Source: Geomonas propionica (lineage in GTDB: Bacteria > Desulfobacterota > Desulfuromonadia > Geobacterales > Geobacteraceae). From it: 64,000 nt of DNA. Below are positions 1 to 8,716 of this stretch, one piece after another (position 1 is the stretch's first letter; the number at the start of each line of letters is the position of its first letter). The position numbers were made by a program, and so were the translations under genes. The notes beneath the pieces are model-generated. The model was not told the origin of the DNA. It did not search any database and was given only the letters and a program-made list of their open reading frames with translations. The stretch spans positions 248,001 through 312,000 of the forward strand of contig NZ_JAEMHK010000003.1 in NCBI RefSeq assembly GCF_016458235.1. Direction: 5' to 3'.

Positions 1-1
1 G

Positions 2-886
2 GGCGCGCAGGTGGTGGACCGCAGCTGGGTCAAGCGGGCGATCCAAGAGAAGACCTACCGCTCCAACCGCATCGAGGAGAGGATCCACGAGTACCTGGCC
101 CAGGGGGTCATCCTGTGCGACACCAAGGGGAGCGTCGTCGGGCAGATCAACGGCCTCTCCGTGATCACCATGGGGGATTACACCTTCGGCAGGCCTTCCC
201 GCCTCACCATCCGCGTCTCCCAGGGGCGCGCCGGCATGGTCAACATCGAGCGCGAGGTGAAGCTCTCCGGCCCGATCCACGACAAGGGGGTGCTGATCCT
301 GACCGGCTACCTGGCCGGGAAGTTCGGGCAGGAACAGCCGCTCTCCTTCTCCGCACACGTCTGCTTCGAACAGTCCTACGAAGGCATCGAAGGGGACAGC
401 GCCTCTTCGGCTGAACTCTACGGGCTTCTCTCCGCCTTCTCGGGGCTTCCCGTCCGGCAGGGGATCGCCGTCACCGGCAGCGTCAACCAGCTCGGGCAGA
501 TCCAGCCGATCGGCGGGGTGAACTACAAGATCGAGGGGTTCTTCGCCGTCTGCAAGGCCAAGGGGCTGACCGGGGACCAGGGGGTGATCATCCCGAAGAT
601 CAACGAGCACAACCTGATGCTGAGCGACGAGGTGGTGCAGGCGGTCTCCGACGGGATGTTCCACGTCTGGAGCGTATCGCAGGTTGAGGAGGGGATCGAG
701 ATCCTCACCGGCGTGCCGGCCGGAACCGTGGGTGAGGACGGCCGCTATCCCGAGGGGACGGTCAACTTCCTGGTGCAGAAGAAGCTCAAGACCATGCTCG
801 ATAACATGCGCCGGCTGCAACTGCAGGACAAGGACGCCAAGGAGGTCCAAGAGGTCAAGGACGAGCCGGTGCAGCTGCCGCAGTAA
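2..886 (+). CDS. Lon-type (S16) ATP-dependent protease, C-terminal part, cut by window edge
   Basis: Protease end of a Lon-like protein; the reading frame is open to the first base, so the gene starts upstream and the AAA+ part is missing here. The S16 signature is clear: the catalytic Ser lies in EGDSASSAEL (Ser about 130 codons after position 11) and the catalytic Lys in GGVNYKIEGF about 43 residues later, the spacing of the Ser-Lys dyad. Such proteases degrade unfolded or regulatory proteins in the cytoplasm. The acidic/basic tail after the domain is poorly conserved in type. The GTG at 11 is internal and not a real start. It could be a LonB-like or AAA-fused variant; the upstream domain would decide. 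Confidence 0.9.
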   Translation, partial: GAQVVDRSWVKRAIQEKTYRSNRIEERIHEYLAQGVILCDTKGSVVGQINGLSVITMGDYTFGRPSRLTIRVSQGRAGMVNIEREVKLSGPIHDKGVLILTGYLAGKFGQEQPLSFSAHVCFEQSYEGIEGDSASSAELYGLLSAFSGLPVRQGIAVTGSVNQLGQIQPIGGVNYKIEGFFAVCKAKGLTGDQGVIIPKINEHNLMLSDEVVQAVSDGMFHVWSVSQVEEGIEILTGVPAGTVGEDGRYPEGTVNFLVQKKLKTMLDNMRRLQLQDKDAKEVQEVKDEPVQLPQ

Positions 887-1053
887 TACCAAGCTCCTCC
901 CCCTTCGGGTGAGGGGAACACTATGCCGACGCCTCGACGTGCCGAAAGGGAGGGCGGTGCTAAAACGGTTGTATCCTCGTTACCTTTTTGATACCTTCCG
1001 GGGGCCGCGACCGCGGCCCTTGCCATTTCCGCACGCAGCAACGAGGTGACCTC

Positions 1054-1923
1054 TTGTCCAGACGCTGTTTCCTGATCGTGAACCCTACCTCGGGGACCTA
1101 TTCGCAGCAAAAAGTGGAACGCATCATGACCGGGCTCGCCGAACGGGGCCTGGCACCGGAACTCCTTCCCACCCAAAGCGCCGCCGACCCCGCCCGCTTC
1201 GCCGCCCGTATCTGCGCCGAAGAGAGCGATCCCCTGATCGTAGTGGCAGGAGGGGACGGCACCATCAACGGCGTCTTGAACGGCCTGGTGCCCGGAGCGG
1301 CCACCCTCGGCGTGGTCCCACTGGGCACCTCCAACGTGCTCGCGCGCGAGCTGGAGATCGCCTCCGTCGACGACGCCCTGGACCGCCTGGCACGCGGCGA
1401 GGCGCGTCCCATATCGGTCGGGGAAATCGAGTGTGGCGCGGAACGCAGGCGGTTCGTGCTCATGGCCGGCGCCGGCCTGGACGGGGCGGTGGTGCGCGAC
1501 GTGCGCCTCTCCGAGAAAAGGGCCCTGGGGAAGGGGGCCTACCTGCTGTCGGCGCTGCGCACCCTCTGGAACTGGGACTCCTCGCAACTGACGGTGACCG
1601 GCGGAGGGAGGAGCGTCTCCTGCCACGGCGTGATTGTCTGCAACGCCTCCAAGTACGGCGGCAACTTCGTGCTGGCGCCGGAGGCCGACCTCTTCGCCCC
1701 CGGCTTCCAGGTGCTCTGCATCTCCGGCGGCCGCTTGGCCTACCTTGGAGTGGCCCTCGGGCTTTTGAACGGAACCGCCGTCTTCAGCAGCCACGTCACC
1801 TCCTTCAGCGCCGCGGCCCTCGACATCACCGGGGAGAAGGCCGTGCAACTGGACGGGGACTATGTCTGCCCGACGCCGCTAGCGGTACGGACCGTGCCGG
1901 ACCTGGTGCGGCTGGTGGTCTGA
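1054..1923 (+). CDS. Diacylglycerol/lipid kinase family protein (YegS/BmrU-like)
   Basis: A 289-residue protein with the DAGK catalytic signature VVAGGDGTINGVLNGL (GGDGT at residues 66-70) and the N-terminal LIVNPTSG motif that begins this fold. Family members phosphorylate diacylglycerol, sphingosine-like or other lipids with ATP at the membrane; the substrate cannot be told from sequence. I chose the TTG at 1054 because GAGGTG lies just upstream and the conserved motif starts six residues later; a TTG at 988 in frame has no ribosome site. It follows the protease gene after about 170 bases and precedes a separate promoter for the next gene. Confidence 0.88.
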   Translation: MSRRCFLIVNPTSGTYSQQKVERIMTGLAERGLAPELLPTQSAADPARFAARICAEESDPLIVVAGGDGTINGVLNGLVPGAATLGVVPLGTSNVLARELEIASVDDALDRLARGEARPISVGEIECGAERRRFVLMAGAGLDGAVVRDVRLSEKRALGKGAYLLSALRTLWNWDSSQLTVTGGGRSVSCHGVIVCNASKYGGNFVLAPEADLFAPGFQVLCISGGRLAYLGVALGLLNGTAVFSSHVTSFSAAALDITGEKAVQLDGDYVCPTPLAVRTVPDLVRLVV

Positions 1924-1940
1924 TATACTGGACTTTTCGA

Positions 1941-1970
1941 TTGACAAAGCCGAGGCGAATCATCGATAAA
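1941..1970 (+). promoter_or_regulatory. Sigma-70-type promoter for the receiver-PilZ gene
   Basis: TTGACA at 1941-1946 and GATAAA at 1965-1970 are separated by 18 bases. The predicted start is near 1977, leaving about 64 bases of leader before the GTG at 2041. Consensus match only. Confidence 0.5.
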
Positions 1971-2040
1971 TGGGCGCATAACCCGTTCTGCATCATCCCG
2001 CGTAAACCATCTACGAATACCTGAGTGTGGGGGGAGTGGC

Positions 2041-2745
2041 GTGACTAGACCTAAGATCCTGTTGGTGGACGATACCAAGCTGATTCTGGAGTTGGAGAAG
2101 AGCTTTCTCAAGGCGTCCCATGTCGACGTCATCACCGCCGGCGACGGTGTCGAGGCGCTGGAACTGGTCCGCAAGGATCCCCCCGACCTGGTCTTCATGG
2201 ATGTGAACATGCCGCTCATGGACGGCATCACCTGCTGCAGGCTCTTGAAGAGCGATCCCTTCCTCTCCGCCGTCCCCGTCGTCATGCTCACCACCGCCGG
2301 CAACGACGAAGACCGTGAGCGGGCGCGGCAGGCAGGGTGCGACGACTTCCTTACCAAGCCCGTCGACCGCCGCCTTTTCCTCGACATGGCCCGCAAATAC
2401 ACCGACGCCGTCGACCGGCGCGAGCTGCGCATCCCCTGCCAGATCCCGGTGCTGTTCCTTCTGCACGGCAGCCCCGTGGCCGCGCATGCCCTCGACATCG
2501 GCGACGGCGGCCTCTTCCTTGCCAGCCGGGAAGAGGTGCCCGCCAACGAGGAGCTGAGGCTCGCCCTTTTTCTGGAGACCGAGCAGGCGCCGCTATTGGA
2601 GCTGAAGGGGAGGGTGGCCTGGGTGAACCAGGAGGGGAAGCGCGTGCACGCCGGCCTCCCCACCGGCTTCGGGGTCGAATGGGTGGAGCCGGCGCAGTGG
2701 CAACAGGATGAGCTGAAGAGGTTTATCAAGGCGGCGCGAGGTTGA
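2041..2745 (+). CDS. Response regulator with receiver and PilZ domains
   Basis: A 234-residue two-domain regulator. Residues 4-120 are a CheY-like receiver with the acidic pair VDD near the start, phospho-acceptor Asp in DLVFMDVNMPLMDG and the Lys of FLTKPVD. Residues about 125-230 are a PilZ domain, which in the family binds cyclic di-GMP through RxxxR (seen as RRELR) and D/NxSxxG (seen as DIGDGG, lacking the usual Ser). Phosphorylation and c-di-GMP may thus both act on it. No kinase gene is adjacent. GTG start; GGGGGGAG lies upstream. Output target is not shown; motility or matrix control is the usual role. Confidence 0.88.
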   Translation: MTRPKILLVDDTKLILELEKSFLKASHVDVITAGDGVEALELVRKDPPDLVFMDVNMPLMDGITCCRLLKSDPFLSAVPVVMLTTAGNDEDRERARQAGCDDFLTKPVDRRLFLDMARKYTDAVDRRELRIPCQIPVLFLLHGSPVAAHALDIGDGGLFLASREEVPANEELRLALFLETEQAPLLELKGRVAWVNQEGKRVHAGLPTGFGVEWVEPAQWQQDELKRFIKAARG

Positions 2746-2779
2746 TGTAACGGTTAATGTCCTGTACTCAACCTTGACC

Positions 2780-3853
2780 TTAACCTCTACCTGGTTCTGA
2801 AGACCGGGACGCGGCCAAAAACGTCATCCGGAACCAGAGCCAGGTCAACAGGGCGGCCCCCAGGTCGCCCGCTTTGTTGTCGATGAGCCGCCCCAGAAAG
2901 CGGTCGTAAAGGTCCAGAAACCTTCCCCCCCTCCCTGCCTGCCGTATCCCACCGGTCAACACGTCGAAAAAGAAAGCAATCTGCCAGGCGTTGCCCCGCA
3001 CGTAGGCGCCGGTGCGGCGCCAGAGTTGGCGTCGTTGCCCGGGCTCGAGATCGTCCATGGCCTGGTGCAGCGGCACCAGGAAGGGGGCGAGCCTCAACTT
3101 CGCCGTGGCGTCCTGGCTGCGGTAGCTCGTCTGCAGGCAACGGACCAGGGACAGCTGCCCGGTATGGGCCAGGTTCATCAGGATGGCGTTGATCGTTTGT
3201 CTGGGGAGGAGCCCCTCGGACAGAAAGCGCCGAGGTGACGTGGTGATGTCGGCGGGAAGGAGGATCCAGCGCCCCTCACGCCGCACCCGCTCGGCCAGGA
3301 AGGTGTCCTCCATGAGCGGCCGCGCCGTGTCGTAGGGGCCGATCTGCGCGAAGAAGTCGCGCCGGATCAGGAAACCCTGGTCGCCGTGGGTGCATCCGGG
3401 GCGGTCCAGGGCGGCCTTGGCGCCGTAAAAACGGTACGGCAGCGGCACGGCGCCGGGAAAGTCGAAACGGAGGGCGAAGCGGCCCGCCACCCGTTCTCCG
3501 GCGCGCAGGGCCTCGCCTAATGAGTCGACCCCTTTTCTCAGGGCTAGCAGATCGACGAAGCTGGAATCGATGTGCAGGAAGAGGAGGGTTTCGGCGCGGG
3601 CCGCGTCGGCGCCCCGGTTCAACTGCCCCCCTCTCCCCTTGGTACCTTCGACGATGGTGAGCGGGAAGGGGAGCCCGGCGCGCAGTTGCTGCGCGACCTG
3701 GATGCTGCGGTCGCTGGAAGCGCCGTCGGAGAGGATCACTTCCAGGCGTATCCCCTGCTGCCGGGCGAGTGCCGTGAGGAAGGGAGCCACGGTCCCCTCC
3801 TCGTTGTAGATCGGCACTACGACCGACAGCTCGAGGCGTGGCTCATAAGGCAA
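2780..3853 (-). CDS. Family 2 glycosyltransferase (TIGR04283-like)
   Basis: A 357-residue GT-A type glycosyltransferase. It opens with LSVVVPIYNEE, typical of family 2, followed by LSDGASSD and a DXD-like HIDSSF segment; GCTHGDQGFLIRR and MEDTFLAERVRR resemble the acceptor-side motifs of the family called arsenosugar biosynthesis-associated glycosyltransferase (TIGR04283). No arsenosugar genes are nearby, so the substrate is unknown. A hydrophobic stretch near the C-terminus may lie at the membrane. Its start overlaps the end of the upstream CheV gene by 11 bases, so the two are translated from one message. Confidence 0.8.
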   Translation of the reverse strand: MPYEPRLELSVVVPIYNEEGTVAPFLTALARQQGIRLEVILSDGASSDRSIQVAQQLRAGLPFPLTIVEGTKGRGGQLNRGADAARAETLLFLHIDSSFVDLLALRKGVDSLGEALRAGERVAGRFALRFDFPGAVPLPYRFYGAKAALDRPGCTHGDQGFLIRRDFFAQIGPYDTARPLMEDTFLAERVRREGRWILLPADITTSPRRFLSEGLLPRQTINAILMNLAHTGQLSLVRCLQTSYRSQDATAKLRLAPFLVPLHQAMDDLEPGQRRQLWRRTGAYVRGNAWQIAFFFDVLTGGIRQAGRGGRFLDLYDRFLGRLIDNKAGDLGAALLTWLWFRMTFLAASRSSEPGRG

Positions 3854-4784
3854 GGGTATCCGCCTTCTCGACCAGGTTGGGGAGGTCCGGCTTGGTGAGG
3901 ATGTCGCTGGCGCCCAGGTTGCGCCATTTCAGCTTGTTGTCGTCGCTCGCCAGGGAAGAGAAGATGACCACGGGGAGCCCGCCCAGGTCCGCCTCTTTCC
4001 TGATCAGCGCGGTGAGGTGCAGCCCGTCCATGCGGGGCATTTCGATGTCGGTGATCACGAGGCTCAGCAAATCCTTCAGCGGCTGTCCGCTCTCCGCGCA
4101 TTTCTGGCGTACCGCCTGCACGTGTTCCCACGCCTCCTCGCCGTTCTCCGCTTCCACCACCTTGTATCCCGCTTCCCGCAGGGAGCCGCACATGGTCCTT
4201 CTGATGAAGGCGGAATCGTCGGCGACGAGTATGGTCCGGGTGCCGCGGTTCAGGGCGGAGTTGGCCTGCATCAGGTCTTCGCCCGGGGCCGCCAGCGCCA
4301 TGGTCGAGGAGAGTTCCCCGATGATCTTCTCGAAGTCCAGGATGAGGATGATGCGGTCCTCCATTTTCACCACGCCGGTGATGTTGGCGTCGTGGATCGC
4401 CTTGACCGGCGGCTCCACGTTTTCCCAGAAGATGCGGTAGATGCGGGAGACCGAGTGCACCTGGATGCCGACCACGATTCTGTTGAACTCGAGCACGATG
4501 ACGCGGTCCGCCGGGATCCCGTCCGTGTTCTTGTTCAGCGAGCGGGAGAGGTCGATCAGGGTGATCACCTGGTCGCGCAGTTTGATCATCCCGCTCACGC
4601 AGGGGTGGGAGTTCACCACCTTGCGCGTCTCGGGCAGTCTGATGATCTCGCGGACCTTGGCCACGTTCACGCCGAAGTAGCAGGGGACCACGTTCCCTTT
4701 GCCGTCCACCTCGTCGATCCTGAATTCGACTATCTCCAGTTCGTTGGTGCCGCTTTCCAGCAGAATCTTGTTGTTCGGTTCCAT
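3843..4784 (-). CDS. cheV: CheV-type chemotaxis coupling protein (CheW + receiver)
   Basis: A 313-residue protein with a CheW domain (about residues 15-170: VAKVREIIRLPE, GMIKLRDQVITLIDLS) and a C-terminal receiver (about 183-310: LVADDSAF, acceptor Asp in LVITDIEMPRMDG, DILTKPD). This is the CheV architecture: it couples chemoreceptors to CheA and is tuned by phosphorylation. No cheA or receptor gene lies beside it; the large che cluster in this window is 28 kb away. It is followed, with an 11-base overlap, by a glycosyltransferase gene. Confidence 0.9.
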   Translation of the reverse strand: MEPNNKILLESGTNELEIVEFRIDEVDGKGNVVPCYFGVNVAKVREIIRLPETRKVVNSHPCVSGMIKLRDQVITLIDLSRSLNKNTDGIPADRVIVLEFNRIVVGIQVHSVSRIYRIFWENVEPPVKAIHDANITGVVKMEDRIILILDFEKIIGELSSTMALAAPGEDLMQANSALNRGTRTILVADDSAFIRRTMCGSLREAGYKVVEAENGEEAWEHVQAVRQKCAESGQPLKDLLSLVITDIEMPRMDGLHLTALIRKEADLGGLPVVIFSSLASDDNKLKWRNLGASDILTKPDLPNLVEKADTLAL

Positions 4785-4859
4785 ACGCCCCCCGATTGTT
4801 TAATGCCGTTGCTTCTCATTACATCGGCAGCCGGTGGGAAATCATGAGACAAAATCTGC

Positions 4860-4940
4860 CGCTCACGCCAAGTCGCCAAGACGCCAAGCACTTCTTCTCG
4901 ATGTGCTTTCTTGGCGCCTTTGCGTCTTTGCGTGAGGCGC
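4860..4940. repeat. Imperfect palindromic repeat, CGCAAAGACGCAAAG family
   Basis: Two arms face each other: CGCCAAGTCGCCAAGACGCC and TTGGCGCCTTTGCGTCTTTG around a short loop. The same core words recur at 15629-15829 and 62320-62398. It sits between two minus-strand genes and overlaps no coding region. Confidence 0.7.
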
Positions 4941-4947
4941 CTGTCAG

Positions 4948-6951
4948 TTATGCCGGGCGCACATCTACCCTGTTGTCGTAGAACGTGCTTCCCCCGCCCT
5001 GATCGGTCAGGCGCTGCGAGGTGAGGGCGTTTACCGAGCGCTCTCCCGGCGCGTAGGCGAGCCACCACACCCCTTCGGCCACCACCACGCCCCGCGGCAC
5101 CTTGGGCGTTACCTGCAGGGCAAAGGTCACCTCCCCCAACTCGTTCCAGGCGATCACCTGCGCACCGTCGTGAAGCCCCTTCTCCGCGGCGTCCTGCGGG
5201 TTCATCTTGAGCTGCATCCCCCCCTGGCTCTCCCGCAACTCCTCCCGCTCGTAGAAGGTCGCGTTCAGCGCGTACGGGTTGGGCGCGGTCATGAGCCGGA
5301 AAGGGAGCTTCCCCTTTTCCTCGTGGGTCGGGAGGTAGCGCGGCAGCCGCTCCGCGAGCCTCTCGTTCAGAATCTCGATCTTTCCGGACGGGGTCAGGAT
5401 CCCGGCCGGCCTTCCCGCCAGGGACACCGGACGTCCCTCGGCGAGCGCCTCCTCGTCGATTCCCTCCCGCAGCGGCTTGGGCACCGCCAGGAGCCGGTCG
5501 ATCATCTGGTCCGCGCTGAAGGTGAAGATCTCCTCCTCGAAGCCCATGGCCTGGGCCAAAAGGGAAAACACCTCCCAGTTGGACTTGCTCTCCCCCACCG
5601 GGTCGACCACCGCCTGGGCGCGCTGGATGCAGTAGGTGCCGTAGGAGCGGTAGATGTCGCTGTGTTCCAGCGACGAGGTGGCGGGGAGCACGATGTCGGC
5701 GTAGCGCGCGGTGTCCGTCATAAAACGCTCGTGCACCACGGTGAAGAGGTCCTCGCGGCACAGCCCCTTGAGCACCGCGTTCTGGTCCGGCGTCACCGCG
5801 GCCGGGTTGGAGTGGTACACGTAGAGCCCCATGACCCGCGGAGCGTCGAGTTGGTTCAGCGCGGCGCCTAACTGGTTCATGTTGATGAGCCGCGTCGGCC
5901 CCGGAATCAGGTCCTCCCTGGTCAGGATTTCCATCGGGAACGCGCCCCCGGTCGCGGTGTCCGGGAAGCATCCTGCGCCCTCCTTGCCGTAGGCGCCGAC
6001 CAGCGCCGGCAGGCAGCAGATCGAGCGCACCGTCATTGAGCCGTTGCCGTAGCGCGACAGTCCGCTCCCCAGGCGAATGAAGGGCACTCGGGCCGCCGCG
6101 TAGGCGCGCGCCATCTCCACGATCACCTCAGGCTCCAGACCGGTAATCCCGGCGCAACGCTCCGGAGTCATCTCCGGGAGCACCTCGGTCGCCAGCTCCT
6201 CGAAACCCAGCACCTGTTGCGCGATAAACTCCCGGTCGGCGAGCCCGTCCCGCGCGATGACGTGCATCATGCCGAGGGCCAGGGCCCCGTCGCTCCCCGG
6301 GCGTACCAGAAAGGTGCGGTCCGCAACCGAAGCGGTCGGGGTCTCGTAGGTGTCGATCAGCCAGATCTGCCCCCCCCGTTGCCGCACCTCGTGCGCCTGG
6401 TTCAGGAAGTGGATGCTGGTCGCCGCCGCGTTGATCCCCCACAGGATCAGCAGGTCGCTTTTCCCGGCCGATTCCGGCGGCGGGGTCGCCGTCTTCCCCA
6501 TCACCGCCTCCCACCCCGCACCCTTGGCGGGTGAGCAGATGGTGCGGTCCAGCCGGGAGGCCCCCATGCGATGGAAGAAGGGATGCCCCGCGTTGCGCTG
6601 AACGATGCCCATCGTCCCCGCATACGAGTAGGGGAGGATCGCCTCAGGGCCGTGGCCGGCGATGATGGCGCGCCAGCGGTCGGCGATGGTGGCGATGGCC
6701 TCGTCCCAGGAGATGGCGGTGAACTCGCCGCTCCCCTTGGCGCCGGTCCTCTTGAGCGGCGTCGTCAGGCGCAGCGGCGAATGGACGCTTTTCTCATAGT
6801 GGCGCATCTTGGGGCATAGGGTGCCGCGGCTGAAGGGATGCAGGGGGTCGCCCTGCACGCCGATGGCCTTGCCGTTTTCCACCTGCACCAGCATGCTGCA
6901 GGTGTCCGGGCAGTCGAAGGGGCAGACCGATCTCCTGGTGACGACGTTCAT
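4948..6951 (-). CDS. Molybdopterin-dependent oxidoreductase, cytoplasmic
   Basis: A 667-residue enzyme of the DMSO reductase superfamily. The N-terminus carries a 4Fe-4S Cys set (C10, C14, C18, C46: CPFDCPDTC then GTLCPK). Then come the molybdopterin domain (SWDEAIATIADRW, LILWGINAAAT, TFLVRPGSDGALALG) and a C-terminal dinucleotide-binding domain (PFRLMTAPNPYALNATFY). There is no twin-arginine signal, so it should act in the cytoplasm. The Mo-ligand residue is not certain: the TICSPAKGAGW segment falls where Cys, SeCys or Ser is expected. No partner iron-sulfur or membrane subunit is adjacent. The substrate is unknown; the formate dehydrogenase and thiosulfate/polysulfide reductase groups are the nearest in look. 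Confidence 0.85.
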   Translation of the reverse strand: MNVVTRRSVCPFDCPDTCSMLVQVENGKAIGVQGDPLHPFSRGTLCPKMRHYEKSVHSPLRLTTPLKRTGAKGSGEFTAISWDEAIATIADRWRAIIAGHGPEAILPYSYAGTMGIVQRNAGHPFFHRMGASRLDRTICSPAKGAGWEAVMGKTATPPPESAGKSDLLILWGINAAATSIHFLNQAHEVRQRGGQIWLIDTYETPTASVADRTFLVRPGSDGALALGMMHVIARDGLADREFIAQQVLGFEELATEVLPEMTPERCAGITGLEPEVIVEMARAYAAARVPFIRLGSGLSRYGNGSMTVRSICCLPALVGAYGKEGAGCFPDTATGGAFPMEILTREDLIPGPTRLINMNQLGAALNQLDAPRVMGLYVYHSNPAAVTPDQNAVLKGLCREDLFTVVHERFMTDTARYADIVLPATSSLEHSDIYRSYGTYCIQRAQAVVDPVGESKSNWEVFSLLAQAMGFEEEIFTFSADQMIDRLLAVPKPLREGIDEEALAEGRPVSLAGRPAGILTPSGKIEILNERLAERLPRYLPTHEEKGKLPFRLMTAPNPYALNATFYEREELRESQGGMQLKMNPQDAAEKGLHDGAQVIAWNELGEVTFALQVTPKVPRGVVVAEGVWWLAYAPGERSVNALTSQRLTDQGGGSTFYDNRVDVRPA

Positions 6952-7044
6952 CTGTGAACTCCTCGTTTTGTGGCAAGGGGGGCTGTTGCTACGATGCGGC
7001 AGCTTCTTTTTATCGTTTTTTGAGGGGACAGATCAACAGAAAAG

Positions 7045-7081
7045 GAAGGGAAAAGGCCGCGCCCCGAAACGGAGCGCGGCC
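7045..7081 (-). terminator. Terminator of the triheme cytochrome gene
   Basis: An 8-bp stem, GGCCGCGC (7055-7062) and GCGCGGCC (7074-7081), followed on the minus strand by a T-rich run, 17 bases after the cytochrome stop. Confidence 0.7.
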
Positions 7082-7097
7082 CGTAAAGGCGGTGCTG

Positions 7098-7406
7098 CTA
7101 CTTCTTGTGGCACTTGGCGCAGTTGCCGGCGGGTTTGAAGGCCTTCTTGCCGTTGTGGCACTCGCCACAGTACTTACCGGCGTTGATGTCCGCCATCTTC
7201 ATCTGGGTGGAACCTTTCTTCATCTTGAAGATCTTGGTGTGGCACTCGTTGCACTTGAGCCCCTTGCCGGCATGGTCGTCCCCCTTGAAGGTGACTTTGC
7301 CCATCGACGTTGGCCATTCCACGGTCTTGCCGGCGGAAACCGCCATTGCCTGTGCCGCCATCATCACCACCGCCATCGCCGCCGCTGCTATCGCAATCCT
7401 TTTCAT
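7098..7406 (-). CDS. Small periplasmic triheme c-type cytochrome
   Basis: A 102-residue protein with an Ala/Met-rich signal peptide (residues 1-22) and three heme sites CXXCH at 52-56 (CNECH), 80-84 (CGECH) and 96-100 (CAKCH). Additional His (GDDH) can serve as axial ligand. Size and spacing suit the c7-type triheme cytochromes that Geobacter uses as periplasmic electron carriers, though the spacing differs from PpcA and suggests the related 'c(7)-type triheme domain' group. Good ribosome site GGAG. It is monocistronic with its own terminator, downstream of its divergent PilZ neighbour. Confidence 0.9.
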   Translation of the reverse strand: MKRIAIAAAAMAVVMMAAQAMAVSAGKTVEWPTSMGKVTFKGDDHAGKGLKCNECHTKIFKMKKGSTQMKMADINAGKYCGECHNGKKAFKPAGNCAKCHKK

Positions 7407-7599
7407 AGCTACTCCTTATTCATTAGTAAAAAAGCCCTTACTGTGATAGCACAGCTCCCCCAGATGTCAAGGCACCTCCTCACGTCGATTGGGTGAAACG
7501 GGAAACGCTCTTTCGCATTCAAGGACTTGCAAGTCGGCGCGGCTGTAGTTTAATGTGAGGGTCAATCATTCTCTTATTAAAAGCCACCTGGATTTCAGC

Positions 7600-8613
7600 A
7601 TGGAAGACGATTATAGCGAATACCGCCAGGTCCTCGCGCCGGGCATGCGCATCGAGATCGGCATCCCGCTCTCCGGTGGCGGCGTGTTCCGGGACTGGGG
7701 CGTCATCAGCGAATCGGGAGGAGACCTGCTGCAGCTGCAGATCTCCCGCGACGTGCTGCCGGCCAACGTGCGGGTGGATGTGGGCTTCATCCTCGACGTC
7801 AGCGTCTGGCTCGGCAAGGACAGCTATACCTGCAGCGGCATTGTGACGGACCGGCTCGGCGAGCGGGTGCTGCAGATCCGGCTTTTCGGCAGGTTCACCC
7901 TGCGCGAGCGGCGCCAGTTCTTCCGAACCGACATGGCTTTGAAGGTCCGCTATGACGTCGTGGACGAGTCGAACCGCAAAGAGGTGGAACGGGACTGGGA
8001 GGTGCGCAAGGAGCGCGAACAGATGAAGTTCCAGGGGTACGACGACTTCGTCATCGCAGCCCAAATGGCGCGCTATCAACCGGCCAAGGACATCGTCTGG
8101 CGGGACCAGCTCCGAGCCCAGTTGAATCTGGGGGGCGGCGGGATCTGCCTGCGCATGCCGACCACGGCGCGGGCGGACCAGCTGGTGAACATGGAACTGT
8201 ACCTGCCGCTGGAGCCGCCGAGGCTGGTACATGCGGTCGGACAGGTGATCCATGTCAAGGCTCCCCTTGTGCAGCGTGACGGCTCCAGTCGCTACGACGT
8301 CGGCATGGAATTTCTTTTCCTGGACGAGCGGGACCGCGACCTGATCTTCAAACAGATCTCCTCAGTCCAGATAGCCCACCTGCGCAAGGTTTCCGACAAG
8401 CGTGAGATGAACGAGGCCGATGCTTCCCCTGCGGCCCGGCTGACCGGCAGGCAGTACCTGGTACGGGCCCTTTGGGTGCTGCTTTTTCTGCTTTTGGCGT
8501 TTGCCCTGGGCCGCTACTTCATCTCCTACAGTAAAGCCCCCCCCGAAAACGAGATCCAGAAAACCTACGAGGAATCCATCCGGAAGTACCGCCACCTGGA
8601 CAAACAGCCCTGA
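7600..8613 (+). CDS. PilZ-domain protein with C-terminal membrane anchor
   Basis: A 337-residue protein. An N-terminal YcgR-like beta domain (about 10-105) is followed by a PilZ domain beginning at RERRQFFRTDM (RxxxR-type site), interrupted by a charged helical insertion of about 45 residues (EVERDWEVRKEREQ), then NLGGGGICLRMP in place of D/NxSxxG. Residues near 298-318 form one transmembrane helix (VLLFLLLAFALGRYF). It may report c-di-GMP at the inner membrane. A GTG at 7555 is in frame, but a promoter-like TTTAAT at 7549-7554 overlaps that site, so ATG 7600 is preferred. Confidence 0.75.
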   Translation: MEDDYSEYRQVLAPGMRIEIGIPLSGGGVFRDWGVISESGGDLLQLQISRDVLPANVRVDVGFILDVSVWLGKDSYTCSGIVTDRLGERVLQIRLFGRFTLRERRQFFRTDMALKVRYDVVDESNRKEVERDWEVRKEREQMKFQGYDDFVIAAQMARYQPAKDIVWRDQLRAQLNLGGGGICLRMPTTARADQLVNMELYLPLEPPRLVHAVGQVIHVKAPLVQRDGSSRYDVGMEFLFLDERDRDLIFKQISSVQIAHLRKVSDKREMNEADASPAARLTGRQYLVRALWVLLFLLLAFALGRYFISYSKAPPENEIQKTYEESIRKYRHLDKQP

Positions 8614-8716
8614 CCCGACTGCTATCGTGTTGCCTTGGAGTGCAAACTCTACTATGATGCCCCCTCCGCGGCAGCCCGCTTGCCGTCGGCCAAGGATTGC
8701 ATTGCGAGGAGCATAG

